A DNA stretch of 64,000 nucleotides, from positions 19,754,984 through 19,818,983 of the forward strand of contig BTRK01000005.1 in assembly GCA_036245805.1 (NCBI GenBank). The letters are read 5' to 3'. Below the pieces are notes generated by a model. It made no database searches. It was not told the DNA's origin and worked only from the letters and a program-made list of their open reading frames with translations. Below are positions 1 to 21,088 of the stretch, piece by piece. The position numbers were made by a program, and so were the translations under genes. Source of the DNA: Pristionchus mayeri. Its lineage: Eukaryota; Nematoda; Chromadorea; Rhabditida; Neodiplogasteridae. Each line of letters begins with the position of its first letter. Position 1 is the first letter of the stretch.

Positions 1-129
1 ACTCATGGGGCGTACTATTTGAGACTACCTGTGCAGCAAGAGTTTATCACGTACGACTTGTATGGTTTGGGTGGTGGATGGATATGGGAGCAGTTGTCGA
101 TTCTCCCTTGGTAGGATACGGTATCACCC

Positions 130-539
130 TCACTTGGGTCCATCGGGGGAGGGCACACTCGGCTGAGTGGACTGCACTGCTGGAGAGGTTGGTCCTGCTG
201 CTGTCTTGGCTGCAGCTGCAGACAGCTTGTCGTCAGTGCCCCCCGAAGAAGGCTGCATCTGCATCAGGTTGTCCTGAACGGAAGATTGAGAGGGTACGGT
301 AGCCTAGAGCTACGGTACTTTCTGCGTCCGTTCGGTCTTCTCCTTGCAGTCTTCCTCGAAGGGATTCTCCTCGCCTTTCTTGGGGAAGAATCGTTCCGTC
401 TAAAGGGAGATTACGGTAGTTGAGCTGAGTGGATCAGGCAGAATGCTCACCTTCATGTCATACTGCGTGCTGTTCTCGGGCTTCTCCGGATCTTCGAAGA
501 CTGGGATGTGACCGGGCTTGTACTTTCTCAATTTAGTAC
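130..539 (-). CDS. Unrecognised protein, last three exons
   Basis: Three minus-strand exons fit together in phase: about 451-539, 319-399 and 130-273, ending in a TGA at 130-132. Donors GTGAGC and GTACCG and acceptors TTTAG and TTCAG bound the two introns, and both junctions after the first exon are phase 0. The encoded tail is hydrophilic and rich in K, E, P and Q (for example KYKPGHIPVFEDPEKPENS and NPFEEDCKEKTERTQK), with an Ala-rich stretch near the end and no membrane segment. I do not recognise the family. The 5' end is unresolved: upstream lies a low-complexity tandem duplication and then chd-1 on the other strand. The gene is therefore either nested antisense inside a chd-1 intron or evidence of an assembly join. 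The internal exons are well supported; the acceptor at about 540 is weak. Confidence 0.5.
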
Positions 540-614
540 CTTAGGCTGTTTAGGAGGGAGTTAGCGCACTTCTTGGCTTGAGTTCGAATAGAGGTATTCT
601 TGAAACAACAAGAA

Positions 615-780
615 GTGAGGAGGGAGAGAAGGGGTAAGAAAGTGAGTAGAAGGAGGAGCATCGAGTCGACCGATGAGAGGGAGGGAAGGGGGAAGGAGTG
701 AGGAGGGAGAGAAGGGGTAAGAAAGTGAGTAGAAGGAGGAGCATCGAGTCGACCGATGAGAGGGAGGGAAGGGGGAAGGA
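615..780. repeat. 83-bp direct tandem duplication
   Basis: Two adjacent, essentially identical 83-bp purine-rich units (615-697 and 698-780), each beginning GTGAGGAGGGAGAGAAGG and containing GCATCGAGTCGACCGATG. A third copy appears to begin at 781 but diverges at once. It lies just upstream of the first chd-1 exon seen in the window. A recent slippage or unequal crossover event is the likely origin. Confidence 0.85.
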
Positions 781-813
781 GTGAGAGGAAGAAGGAAGAA
801 GGAGTGATTACAG

Positions 814-9625
<8,812 letters not shown>

Positions 9626-10634
9626 TATATCCATCCACTTCCTCTCTCTCAGTCACCATTGCCTCTTTAGGACAAAATATCGATTAACAGAGTATCTCGA
9701 TTGTTGAAAGTAATAATGGATGTTTCTCTCACTCGGGTTCAATTCGTCGCAAGTAAGCCCCGCCCACTCAGATCCGCTCCTATTATCTTTAGTATTTTGT
9801 TAATTGTTTTCCGATGTATAATGAATTGTTCCTATTTGTGTATTGACTAGAGTAGTCCCGATTAGAAGAGTAGTCTCCCCTCTCCGTCTCGTCTTCTCTC
9901 ATTTCTCGGGTGTCATCTTGTCAGGGGATTTATCCTCCTGCAGCCAATATTTTAGTCAGTCTCTTCTGTCCCATCATCATGTGTATCGTAAAGTAGTGTA
10001 TCAAATGGTGCAAGCATTGTCTCAGCCCCTCTTTCCATCCCTTACTTGACCTACCCAGTTCCGTAACTCCTTCCATATCTTCTCACCCCCGTTATTTTGA
10101 TACATTAATCTCGTCCGAGTAGAACGACAATCAATAGTATGTAACCCTATACCATATCCTGCCTGCCCCTTCCTCATAGAGAGTACGGTGGCATTAAAGT
10201 TATTATGAGATGGTCTATAGAAGTATCTAGTTTATACCTCGGTTTGTTTCTGTCTTGTCGTTCAATAAATCTCTAGCTTTTCTCCCAATCTTCTTTCATT
10301 GTGATACAAGTGTTTATTTCAATGATTACGGATCCCGTCGATTTTGTATGATAACACTTTTTTTCAATGCTCATAATTCACTCATTCGGAGAAATCTACG
10401 ATAACAGAGACCACAAAGTAATGGACGGCATCGAATGGAATTGAGTGTGGAAACTGAGTGATCAGCGTTATGAGAATGAAGGAGATAAGAAGAAGGGCGA
10501 GGCAAAGGAAGGAGAGAAGGGAGGGACGAGAGAGAGAGAAGGGAGGGTTATCATCTGAGTGAATAGAAGGGCGTCACCTACTCTTCTGCATTCTTTCCTC
10601 TTCCGTTGATCTTTGATCTCTTCCTCCTCTCATC
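9626..10634. other. chd-1 3' UTR and intergenic spacer
   Basis: No coding exon recognised. The AT-richer stretch after the chd-1 stop ends in a candidate polyadenylation signal (AATAAA, 10264-10269). A purine-rich segment (10450-10560) follows, then a GATCTTTGATC motif at 10606-10620 just upstream of the kri-1 start. Confidence 0.6.
10264..10269 (+). terminator. chd-1 polyadenylation signal
   Basis: AATAAA, about 640 nt after the chd-1 stop at 9625. It is the first canonical hexamer on this strand in the spacer that I noted. Confidence 0.5.
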
Positions 10635-13600
10635 ATGTTGATGTCGATGGTGGAGCAATCGAGAGGGCAGACTCCTCTCGATGAGATTGATGTCGAACTG
10701 GCAATCCTCCAAGTGAGAGAGCAAATCGTATTATGGATGAGCAAGGTGCACGATTTTTGAGAGTTCACCTTTATTCATTCTATCTTCAGGCCACAGGACT
10801 AGCCTCTTTTCTCACAGTTAGTCTTCTTTTATTTCATATTTCGCTTCCGAAACCTTCACAATATGTCACGAGATGGTAGAGTGGTTGAGGTGTCAGTGAG
10901 AGCTCTTCGAGACCAAGATAGTTCCATCGAGAGGGCCACTCTTCTGGCAGTGAAGAAAGCACTCCCGAGGTCTCTCCCCATCCCATTCTCTATCTGATCT
11001 TTGATCTCTGCAGTGCCAATTGGCGATTCTGCTTCATCGTTCCACCAGTGGAGAGAAAGAAGACAGGAGATGGATCCCATTCCTCCCACTCTTCCTCCTC
11101 ATTTAGTGGATCGGAGAGGGAGAGAAACAATGGACGACCACTTGTGTGTCTCACTCTACCTAGTAAGCAACCATCCGAATCCAGAAGAAGACGAACTCAT
11201 TTGAGAGGAGATTAAATTGGACGAAATTGCACCCCGTTGCGTACCTTTCACACTCAAGAAGATAGTGGATGATTGGTCGAATGAGGATCTGTGGAAAGTG
11301 CAGTACTCGAAAAGCACGATGATAGGAGCAGTGCACTTCATCAAGTTAGTTTCATTCATTTTTCATGAGCAAAATATGTAATGGAAACACTACAGATGGC
11401 TAAAAGAAAGAGAAAAATCGGATATGAAAAGGCTGCTGACTTCCTCTCAGAGGTGAACTCCCCACCCCCCTACTAGATCTACTGAGATTTGAAATTATCA
11501 TTAAAATTAATGCAGAATCATTACTTCGTGCTCGCACAACCCCGGTCTTCCTTCCCAACACTGCATTAGATTGAAGGCAGGAGCGCGAGAGATAACAGCA
11601 GAAGTGGGCCTTCCAAACACATCTCTGGTAGTATAGTGGTTAGTATCCGCGCCTGTCACGTGCGAGACCCGGGTTCAATTCCCGGCCAGAGAGAATTTTT
11701 GCCTTTTTTTGCGATTGACTTACGGCAGCAATTTCAGCAGAGGGCGATCACCGAGAACGCTGCGAAGAAGCTGGACAAGCTTTGCTCTTCGCCTATGATC
11801 TTCTATAATCCCCTCTTCAACACTGATTACGCTTACGCTGGTAGAAGTACAGTAGGTTCCTTCCCACTCAAAGAGGTGTCATTGTTGCAATCTAGGCAGG
11901 GGATCTTCGATTCAGTCGAGATGGAATATCTCTCGTAGGAGGAGGAGTCTCCTATGAGATGCACGCTGCTTCGAAGGCGAACGACGCTCAGAGAATCGAG
12001 TGAATTGCCATCTTCTCGTTCCTCCTTCCAGATAACAGAGATGAAAGATAACTTTGACAGACAACTCTTCACCTCTGGATACGATCTCAATCTGAGGGAT
12101 GACACTGGATTCACACCTATTCATTATGCAGCATTCATGGTTGGCATTCATTCACTTTCCAACTCTGGAAAATTAAGAGAACTCTTTAGGGCAACATGAA
12201 GGCGCTCGGAGCTCTGATGCACTTGGGCTGCGATGTAAGTGGTATTTATGTCTCGCTTGATCTTTGATCTCTCTTGAGGTAAACATTTCAAACAAGATGG
12301 GATCAACAGCTCTCCATCTCGCGATAATGGGAGGTTAGAAGAACCTACTGTTTTCCACTTCCATACTCACTTCCCACCTTCCCCACTCCATTATGATCTC
12401 CTTGCAGTGCAACCCTTCGTAGTCGAATTGCTCCTGCTCCATCCAAAGATCAACAGGGTGAGGAAGAAGAACAGACATTCGAGGGAAGATTGATCTTTGA
12501 ACTCTCTTCCCCTCCCCCCTCTCTCTCTTTTCTAGACAGCAGTGGACTCGAATGGCTGCACTCCTTTCGATCTGGGAGGCAGAAGGAAGCGAGTGGGCTG
12601 AATTGATAGGGAGATGATCTCATCTCATCCTTCCAGAATGCAGTTGGAGAGGAGTTGGGGAAACTGCTGTACTTACTGGAATTCCTCGAGGAATCGCCAA
12701 AAATCCTTGTCAGTGTAGAGATCCTTAGATGACGTCTTCGTCGTCATCCTCAGGTGACGTTCCCTGACAGGACGTCAGCGATGATGAAGATGGAATCGAG
12801 GAAGGACACGAAGGCAGATGCACTACTCTATCAAGTACTCACTCAGGATACTGCCATGAAGGCCACTCCGGAGAAGGCAAAGGAGGTGGAGTGAGGGAGG
12901 AAGGGCGGGGGAGGGAGGGGGTAGAGGGGGGGGGGGGGGAGAGGGAGAGTGGAGATGAAGGTATTAATTCAGCTGATGAACTACTTCTCCATCTGGGTCT
13001 TCTGTGGAGACAAAGGTTAGTTCCTACAGTCAGAGGGAAGTCTTCCTTCATTCAATGGCTCCTTCTCGTGCATTATTATCTTCTCCATGTACGAATTGAT
13101 TGTAGGAGTGCAGATGGAAGGGAATGAACTGGCAGCTCGAGTGGCGACTGCATGGGAACAGATCAATGGAGGGAATGGAAGCATCGAGATAAGGAGGAAC
13201 CAATTGATGGCCGTAGAGGAAGAGAAGAAGGTGAGCAAGAGACAGAGAGGAGTCTGATGGGAAGAATACTTTATCTATCTCTGATGGCAGAAGGAGGTCA
13301 GGGGTGAACAAATCACGATAATCAGAAAGAGGGAGCAAGAAAGGGGGAGGGAGGTAAGAAGACCCGTTGTGTGGATAAACTGCAGCTCTATCCCCGTCAC
13401 AGACTCTCTGTCGTTAGAGTGAACGAGAGAGTGTGTGAAATGGAGAGGGAGAGAGAGTGGGAAGAGGAAGTGAGATGATTATCAGAAGAAAGGATAGGCA
13501 ACCGGTCAGTCAGTGATCCGTATGGGAGAGTGTCAATACGGTGTGGAATACTGTAGCGAAAGGAGGGACTACGGTAGATCAGTTGAGAGCACGATAGGCT

Positions 13601-14002
13601 GTGAGGATGAGAAGGAGGAGGAGGGAGAGGGAGGAGGAAGAGTTGGTGCATGCTCCCTCCATACACGAATTGGAGCAAACCTGCAAGATTATCCTTTACA
13701 CTCATTTGTCTACTGAATGAATGACTTGCAAAAGTTTTAGAAAGGGATAGAGGAGTGTACCTCGACGAAGTTGGGGATAGTTCTCCTCGCGGGATTCTTC
13801 CCATTTCCATCAGAGGAGATCAAGTGACGCATCTGAATGGGGATCCCTCTCTCGTGACTTTGACTGGAAGATGACTACCTTCCTCCTCTGTTCCTCTCCC
13901 GTACTCTTCGTGTTGTACATGGTGCATCCCGTGACATCTTCCATCGTCCCACAACGACGAGTTGTGATCACTCGGGCTGCAATCAACACTCTCCTCTTCT
14001 AG
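10635..14002 (+). CDS. kri-1: KRIT1/CCM1 homologue: ankyrin repeats plus FERM
   Basis: Homologue of KRIT1 (CCM1), called kri-1 in C. elegans, a scaffold of the CCM complex. Features in order match vertebrate KRIT1. An N-terminal region (10635-11600) includes KWLKEREKSDMKR. An NPxF motif follows in MIFYNPLFNTDY (11736-11848). Ankyrin repeats come next (DDTGFTPIHYAAFMGN, GSTALHLAIMG, LLLLHPKINR; about 12050-12590), then a FERM domain beginning YFSIWVFCGD (12975 on) and ending LYMVHPVTSSIVPQRRVV (to 14002). An intron holds a tRNA-Asp. Oddities: the F3 lobe is split between two frames near 13850-13872, and exon boundaries of the F2 lobe (13355-13750) are unclear. Start chosen at the first ATG of the open exon, 10635; MSM at 10641 is an alternative. 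Confidence 0.82.
11622..11693 (+). tRNA. tRNA-Asp (GTC anticodon)
   Basis: A 72-nt tRNA. The acceptor stem TCTCTGG pairs with CCAGAGA, discriminator G. The D arm AGTATAGTGGTTAGTAT, anticodon loop CTGTCAC and B box GGTTCAATTCC are typical of eukaryotic tRNA-Asp. It lies inside a kri-1 intron on the same strand, immediately after the donor GTGGGC at about 11601. Confidence 0.95.
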
Positions 14003-14489
14003 TCAGCCAATACATGCCACGGTAAACTTCTGAAGCAGTAGTTTCTACGTCCCTCAAATTAATCTCCCCTGGGCACCCTTCCCTTCTCTACCCATTTCAC
14101 ACTCGATTATCACGGGATGTTTCTCTCGGATGAATAAGTGTCTTCCCCTCTCTCCCTCAGGGAGGAGAAGGTCTTCCCCTTCTTCCCCTCTGGAGAACTG
14201 CTGTGGACTCAGGCAGGGAATGTCCCTTATGGAAACAATGGAGTGAAGTGGTCTTGGAGTACTCGTCACCTCTCAATGTGTTCCTTCCCTCTGTAAGCAC
14301 TCCCTCTCCATATGCTATGCCTTGATTGGCAGAGGAAGGTGGGAAAGAGTGTGGGAGAAGGAGGGGAAGACGGGAGGGACTAATTGGCAGCCTCATTACC
14401 ATCCACTGGCCAACGGCACTTCCACTCATATTCCCTACGTCGAAAATCTTGAGATAATGTGGAGATGGGCAGGAATGAGAAGTCACAGG

Positions 14490-15107
14490 AATGAAAAGTG
14501 CCTTTGAGTAAGGAGGAGAGCTGACCGTTCTCTCCTGATCTGAATGAGTCGTAGATGCAGTGAGTGTGAGTGAGGTTGAGACAGGGAGTTGGCTCGAGTA
14601 GACCGTGATTGCAACTGGAAGAGAAGGAGATCAATCAGAGAGAACGACCATGCATCTCCTCCCGTTGTTCCGGTTCGTAATGATCGTGTTATTCCTATTG
14701 TGAAGTGGAGGGTAATACAAATGACCCTTCCCTCTGGAAGTGACACCTCCCTCCTCCTCCCTCTCTAGACTACGTTACTTGCAGAGGCGAAATGCGTTCG
14801 ACCAATGCAAAAAAGAACGATAATAGCTTCCGCAGGAAATTGTGGAGTGCAGGGGACAGAAATCGAGAAAATGATCCGTTCGTTCCCTTTACTCCAGAAG
14901 AGAAAATGACGTCACTCACATCTCAGCCTTCCTCTTGTTCACCTCCTTGTCGAACCAGTCATCGTTACGGTCGCATTGCAGGCACTTGAGGGCAGAGGAT
15001 ACTGTAGAGAGATAATGAACTATCGATAGCTGGTTATTTTCCGAAATTATTTGAAAGTACTTACGAGACACGCTGATGGTGAGCAGGAGGAGCAAGCGGT
15101 AGATCAT
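14490..15107 (-). CDS. Small secreted Ly6-like cysteine-rich protein, 3' end unresolved
   Basis: Minus-strand gene opening with ATG at 15107. Exon 1 encodes a signal peptide (MIYRLLLLLTISVS). The donor GTAAGT follows at about 15064. Exon 2 (about 14922-14999) gives SALKCLQCDRNDDWFDKE. Exon 3 begins at 14614 in the matching phase and gives CNHGLLEPTPC, then THTHCIYDSFRSG and KGTFHSC. The spacing CxxC ... CxxG ... C ... C is like Ly6/three-finger or HOT/ODR-2-type secreted domains, but I cannot name the family. The last exon is unclear; EYEWKCRWPVDGNEAAN on this strand (about 14386-14440) may belong to it. It is tail-to-tail with kri-1. Confidence 0.55.
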
Positions 15108-15260
15108 CACGAGCTTTCAACTCCTGAATTATCGATTGATTTTCTTTCAGATTAGTCCGAATCGAACGTCTCAAGCAATGCTCGTATGCGAAATCGCGCA
15201 ATACTTTCAGTGAGTGAACGGGAAGAAAATGAGAGATGAGGAAGTTGTGTTGAGGGAAGG

Positions 15261-16627
15261 ATGGCTGCATACGAGCAGAGAGGATGCGATATCGATGACA
15301 GTTTCACTCCCACCACGAATGAATCACAGGTACGGTATCGATGGATGAACTAGGATACGGATGGAAGAGTGGATGAATGGAGAGGACGAGGGGACTATCA
15401 TTGGTTATTATTGGGAGGGAAAGGAGAGGGACGAAGAGGAATAAGGAGAGATCTCAAGGGAATCGAAATAGAGAAGAGGGAGATATGAGGTGACCACTTT
15501 GTAGATTGAGAGACGGGAGGAAGACGTGAACTTGTCAAGGGAGAGAGAGAGACAAAGAAGTTTGTTGCGAATGGTAGTGAGAAGTGAGGGAAATGAGTGG
15601 GTCACGATTCATCATTCCCTCTCTGACTTCCACCCGATAATCCCTCCCTCTTTCTGAAACACCCTCAGAGGGTGAGAAAACTTAGGGAGGGAAGAGGAGA
15701 AGAGAGAGGGGAGGACAGATGAAGTCGTCACTTCCAAGGTCTTCTGTCTATAGGTAGTCGAAAGGAGTTCGGAAGACGTGATCTAAGATTGGATTCTTCA
15801 CTATGGTGCATAAGCTAATTAAAGCGAAGGGATATCTAGGGGAGGTCCCTTATTTCGAATGGGAGGAGACTCTCCCTCTCTCTATGATGGCATCCTACGA
15901 TAGAGAAACAATTGAAAGGAGTAGAGGGAAGGACGTGAAATTAGAAATGACCGAGGGAGAAGAGAGAGAGAGAGAGAAGGAACAATACCGGAGGGGCACT
16001 TCATATCCCTCGAGTGCCTACACCGAGGAATCACAAAGTAAGTGAGGAAGGAAGGGGAGGAGGAGGAGGAAGATCTAATCAACCAGTCCCTAATTGATAT
16101 CATATCCATCTTGCGGTAGGAAGAACTGACTCGCAATCGAGGACTGCGTGTTTTTCCTGGTGACTGGGCGTTTTGCAATGGATGGAACTGTCTACAGAAG
16201 GGGGAGAAAACAAGGGGAATAACGGGACAAGGGAGAGGAAAAGAGAGGGGGCCAGGAAGGGGGGGGGGGGGAGGGGAGGGGAGGGGGGGGAGGGGCAAAG
16301 GGACATGAAGATAGGTAATCAGATCTTCCCTGGTGGAATCTGTGCATGAGAGAAGTCATCGGAGCCCCGATATTAGCTGATATTAGAGAGGAGAAGAGGA
16401 GGAAGATGTTCGATGTGTGATAGGGATTGATACGATGGAGAGGAAGAGATGTGATAGAATGATGAATGGACTACGAGAGTCACTCCCATCTCTCAGATCA
16501 CGGATTCACTAGTGAAGTCTCATTCCGTTCCATTGGTTACTGGATGCAACATGCGGGATGTGACATTCCCCCTCCCCTTGGCCATCAATGAGTGGGGGAA
16601 GGGATCAACCACGTGTGTGTTTGAATG
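15261..16627 (+). CDS. Unrecognised protein, tentative exon chain
   Basis: Exon-like segments on the plus strand. ATG at 15261 to the donor at 15331 (MAAYEQRGCDIDDSF, ending CAG|GTACGG). About 15819-16038 (KAKGYLGEVPYFEWEET ... SYPSSAYTEESQ, donor AAA|GTAAGTG). About 16496-16627 (VTFPLPLAINEWGKGS) following the acceptor TCTCTCAG. The second piece also opens with an ATG (15803). Codon choice and splice consensus argue for a gene; I do not recognise the protein. Internal phases between pieces 2 and 3 are not settled, and the chain might continue into the exons at 21089-23502. Confidence 0.4.
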
Positions 16628-19620
16628 AGGGATCAACACAGAGGTGATTAATATCCGAGAGGAGACTCGAGATGACCATTTCCAATGCTAAAATGTGAGG
16701 CGTTTCCCGCAGCTGTGATTGAAGAGGAGGAGGAGGAGGAGGAGGAGGAGGAGGACATCTGTAGAGGGGGGGGGGGAGGGGGGAAGGGGGAGAGAGATGG
16801 AGGAGGAGGTGGGAATTGGCCCTAAACGAGCCATCCTTATGATTCACCCAAGGTGTTCAGACATGACAGATGCGGCTGCAGATAAGAGAGATTGCGAGAG
16901 TACGGTAGACTAATCGATACTCAGTCAACTGGTCTCATCGCGAGTCTCTCGATGGTTTTCAAGTGGTCATTCGATGCCAGTCAAGAGGATCACCCTATCT
17001 AGAGGACTGAAGCTGCAAATAATGGGTTAGGTTACCCGCACGGGTGACAAGCGATCGGAATGAAGAGAGGAGGGAGATCAAAGATCAACTGGGGGAGAAC
17101 AGTGAGAAAGATGGATAGAGGGACGAGAAACAATTGGTGCCCCAATGATACCACCAGGGCTAGTTCGCATGCCCACTCTGTGATGGATTGCACTGTCGGG
17201 TAGAGAGACAAGGAGAGAGGGAGGGGGGGAGGGAGAGGAGGGGAGAGGGGCCAAAGTCGTTGAATGAAGTAATCGAAAGGGAGACTGCACAAAACAAGGA
17301 AAGGAGAAGATAAGAATTAGCCTCGTCAAGGTGAGAGCAGAGAGAAACAGTTAAACACTGAGATTGCATCCAAGTATTGGAAGGATCTGCCTAAATCAAG
17401 ATTGCAAAAAAATGATTTCGGTCACTAGGAAAAGTAAAAAAAATGGTAAAAGTAGATAGCAAAACGTAATAAGGCAGTACAATAAATGAGACCTCGCGCA
17501 GTGGTAATCAAAGGCTAATGAAAGTGGACTCAACTACCTCTCCCGCATACATTTGCATCTCCGATTGATCTACCCGTGAGGGAAGATGGGAGGAGAGGTT
17601 GGGGGAGGAGAGGGGGGAGGGGGGACTTCAATGATGAGCAATGCGGATGAATGAGTAAGGGACGGCGACTCTCGAATATGGAGGGAAGTCTTACTAGTGG
17701 AGTGACCATTCGGGATTCCTCTCTTTCCCATCAGGAGGGATACGATACGAATTAGGAAATGATATGACAACACTTTGAAATACCGACGGATAAGATACGA
17801 AGAGAGATCGAGTGAACAGAAGAACCTCGCCAGAGGGGAAAGGAACTCTGGCCGAGTGTGGGAGAGAGGTGAGAGTGCTTCCGCCAATTAGACGGCTCCT
17901 TGAGAACCCTGATCCTGCAAAAGGTTCGCAGCGGGCAGGATTCGAACCTACGCGGGCAGAGCCCATTTGATTTCGAGTCAAACTCCTTAACCACTCGGAC
18001 ACCGCTGCAGACGCAGGGGCTACTCGGGGTCAGGTTTATCAGCTCAGGATGGCCATATCGTCGTCAATGATAAACGGATTAGGTAGGACTCTAGGGTATG
18101 TTTGACAGATGAACGCAAACAGAGGAAGGTGTTGCATAATGACTATGCAATGTGAGTCTTCCCTCGGGTCAGAAACCGATGGGAAGGAGAACTAAATGGG
18201 GAAGAAGAGAGAGGGACAGAGATTTGTGTTGATGCGGGAGGAGTCTCTCTATGAAGGGGCCAAGATAATCTCGTATCCAATTACGATATGCGCATTCTTC
18301 CCTCTCTTTGGACTCTCTTTTGAGCGGAGAGATCAGAGGGAGACTCCCTTCTGTAGGGAACGGAAGTATGCACAGAGGAGAGAATAATTAGTAGAGACCA
18401 TATACAGGCGATAAATAGGAGGGAAGGGAGGGAGACCATACTGTGAGAGAGAAGGAAGGGGAGGATGAACAAGATGGACTAGGGATGACGACACAGAATG
18501 CAGTCATATTTTGCACTAAGAGTCTGAGATGGAGCGGGTTTATTGCCCTTCGTTGAAGAGAGGAGAGGAAGAGTCCATCAGAAAGAGAGAGAGGGGAGGG
18601 GGGGAGAGGGGGGGGAGGGGAGGGGGGGGACCACTATGAGAGTACCGGAAATAAAAGCATGATCCCTCGTAAGAAGTGTGCATTAGAAGGGGAGAGGTCG
18701 TACATCTACGATGATTATGATTTTGAAGCAAAGAAGTGACCAGAACGAAATTTAGATAGAGACTGCCAACATAATGGAGTGTCTTAATGGAGAAGATGAA
18801 TATCCAAACCAATCTGGGTGGTCTCAACTCACAAAAACGAGATTGGAAGAATCTCGAATGGGTCGGAAACGAGGGTCCAGTTGATTGTTGTGCCGGAAAT
18901 CAGTTAGAGAATAGAGAAGAGACGGAAGAAGAGTGACCAATTGAGATTATGTTGGAGTTGGGAAAGGAGAGGGGATGAGAGGGAGTGTCCAACAGAGAAA
19001 CGGTACCCGAGGGAAATTGATAATCTCCAGTGGGTCTCTAAACTTGTAAGAAGTGGAGTCCAATTCGAGTTATGGAGGTAGTAAAGATAAAAGAGTGCTG
19101 TCTCTCTCGCTCACTTCCATCTCTTGTCTTTCATATCGAGAAAGAGAAAGGAGAGAAGGGACCACTTGAGAGTTCATTTGACTATGTTATGGAAGACCTT
19201 AGCTCGCACGAGAAATGAGAAGAGAAATGAAAGAAACTTTGGATGTCCCTCTTTTGAGGGATCAGAGAGAGTCGGGATTTCTCCTTCCTCTCCCTCCATC
19301 CTGTGAATCCACCACCCGATTTATGAATACATTAGAGTGTGTGTGGCAAATAGAAGATGAGTTGAGTGGAAGAAGGGAGGAAACGATCGGGAAAAAGAGT
19401 GAAGAAGGGGAGAATTAGGACACGTTTCAGTCGTCGAAATAACGGTGGTTTGTGACTGAGTAGAGTAATGAAAAAAGAGAGACGACCCAGGGATATTGGA
19501 TGGCCCCCACACAAAAGGAGGAAAAGCACTTTGGATGATGAAAAAAGAGAAGATGAGACTGGATGAGGGTTGAACTGTATCAATGGGAACAATCTGATTG
19601 TGCTGTTCGAGAGGAAGATT
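15660..19620. repeat. Purine-rich, strand-asymmetric tract
   Basis: Almost all of this stretch is G+A-rich on the plus strand (repeated GAGGGAGAGG, AGAGAGGGAGG), with G runs at 16256-16295, 16740-16790, 17218-17250, 17590-17625 and 18590-18630. Beyond the tentative exons, one tRNA and a possible coding fragment at 16932-17010 (open in two frames after an acceptor CTCAG), I see no gene. Confidence 0.7.
17927..18008 (-). tRNA. tRNA-Ser (CGA anticodon)
   Basis: Read on the minus strand this is an 82-nt class II tRNA nearly identical to the one at 5370-5451, with acceptor stem GCAGCGG/CCGCTGC and the same variable arm. The anticodon stem-loop is TTTGACTCGAAATCAAA, giving anticodon CGA in place of AGA. 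The pair therefore looks like a duplicated isoacceptor whose anticodon arm has changed. Confidence 0.95.
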
Positions 19621-19640
19621 GAATGAGATTATTAGTCGAA

Positions 19641-20801
19641 AGAGCATATAACACACTATCTGACAGAATCGAAATAGACTTGGCACAGGCCGAAAATTCG
19701 AATTCATTCAGAATTCAGTAATAGGTCGGCCTCAACGAGGGAAACCTACGAGCATCGCCAGATTTTCGATCCGCATCCGCGCGCGCGGCAGCGCGAATTT
19801 TGAAACAAAATACCGTAATCCTCGAAAATGTTTATATTGATCCCAAGCACTGCGGCAGTAGGGGCGCTGTATTCCTTGACAAATTCTAAGACTTTTTTAC
19901 TTCGGGGAATTTTTCGATCAGATTTCATCGAAGGCAGAAAATCGATAATTTCACTTTTACTTCTGACATTATATTTTTTTGTGGAAAATTTTCCTCTTGA
20001 GGGGAGAAATTTTATTCGTGCTATCGCTTGCGCATACACTAACAAACATTCCACATAAAAATCATAATTTATAAAAAATACACTATCGACGAATTTTGGC
20101 AAAATGTGCCCATAATTTGAATTATGGTGTGCATATTACTGTGGCCGCTTTTTCTGAATATTGTTATTTAAGCAAAATAACCACGTTTTGCCCACTCATT
20201 TATGCTCGCATAGCACATTTGATGCTCTAGTGCTTTAATTTATGCAATTTAACGCAAATAAGCAAAGTTCAGGAAAATCGGCTACAGTAATATTTACACC
20301 ATAATTCAAATTATTGGCACATTTTGCCAAAATTCGTCGATAGTGTATTTTTTAGAAATTATGATTTTTATTTAGAATGTTTGTTAGTGCATGCGCAAGC
20401 GATATCACGAATAAAATTTCTCCCCTCAAGAGGAATATTTTCCACAAAAAAATATAATGTCAAGTAAAAGTGAAATTATCGATTTTCTGCCTTCGATGTA
20501 ATCTGATCGAAAAATTCCCCGAAGTAAAAAAGTCTTAGAATTTGTCAAGGAATACAGCGGCCCTACTGCCGCAGTGCTTGGGATCAATATAAACATTTTC
20601 GAGGATTACGGTATTTTGTTTCAAAATCCGCGCTGCCGCGCGCGCGGATGCGGTTCGAAAATCTGGCGATGCTCGTAGGTTTCCCTCATTGAGGCCGACC
20701 TATTACTGAATTCAGAATGAATTCGAATTTTAGGCCTGTGCCAAGTCGCTGAAGAAATATGTTGATTTTCTCAGATAGTGTGTTATATATCGCATTGCTC
20801 T
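19641..20801. mobile_element. 1.16-kb foldback element (long inverted repeat)
   Basis: Two arms of about 500 bp in inverted orientation (about 19641-20140 and 20282-20801) separated by about 140 bp. Matching landmarks include GGCACAGGCC against GGCCTGTGCC, the alternating CGCGCGCGG block, and AAAATTTTATTCGTG on both sides. The arms differ at scattered positions and small indels, so this is not a simple assembly palindrome. No transposase frame is visible. A foldback or MITE origin is likely. Confidence 0.85.
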
Positions 20802-21088
20802 TGAATCTAGTCACTAGGAATACTCAGTCTCATTTTCCCAATGAATCGTAAGCAAATCGAATTCATTCAATTCCAACCAGTTCACTCAAAAAAGGAGCAA
20901 TTTGAGTGCGAGGAAGTGTGGATTAATATAGTGGAATGGAGAGAAGAAGAGAAGAGAGCAAGGGAGATTTGTAGGAAAGAACTGAATAGGCATGTTCAAA
21001 TTGGACTCCGGTGATGTGGGATTCAAAAAGGGACTATGATGATAAACATTCATTCATTCTGAAGTCCGAAAAAAGGTAGTGATTTCAG

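Noticed and set aside
13397..13810. Minus-strand frame containing NLAGLLQFVYGGSMHQ, resembling the KRIT1 F2 segment LASLLLQIVYGN, suggesting a local inversion in kri-1
   Set aside because: The plus strand of the same stretch gives a plausible F2 ending (IHELEQTCKIILYTHLS) in the right order between F1 and F3, so the antisense match is most likely coincidence.
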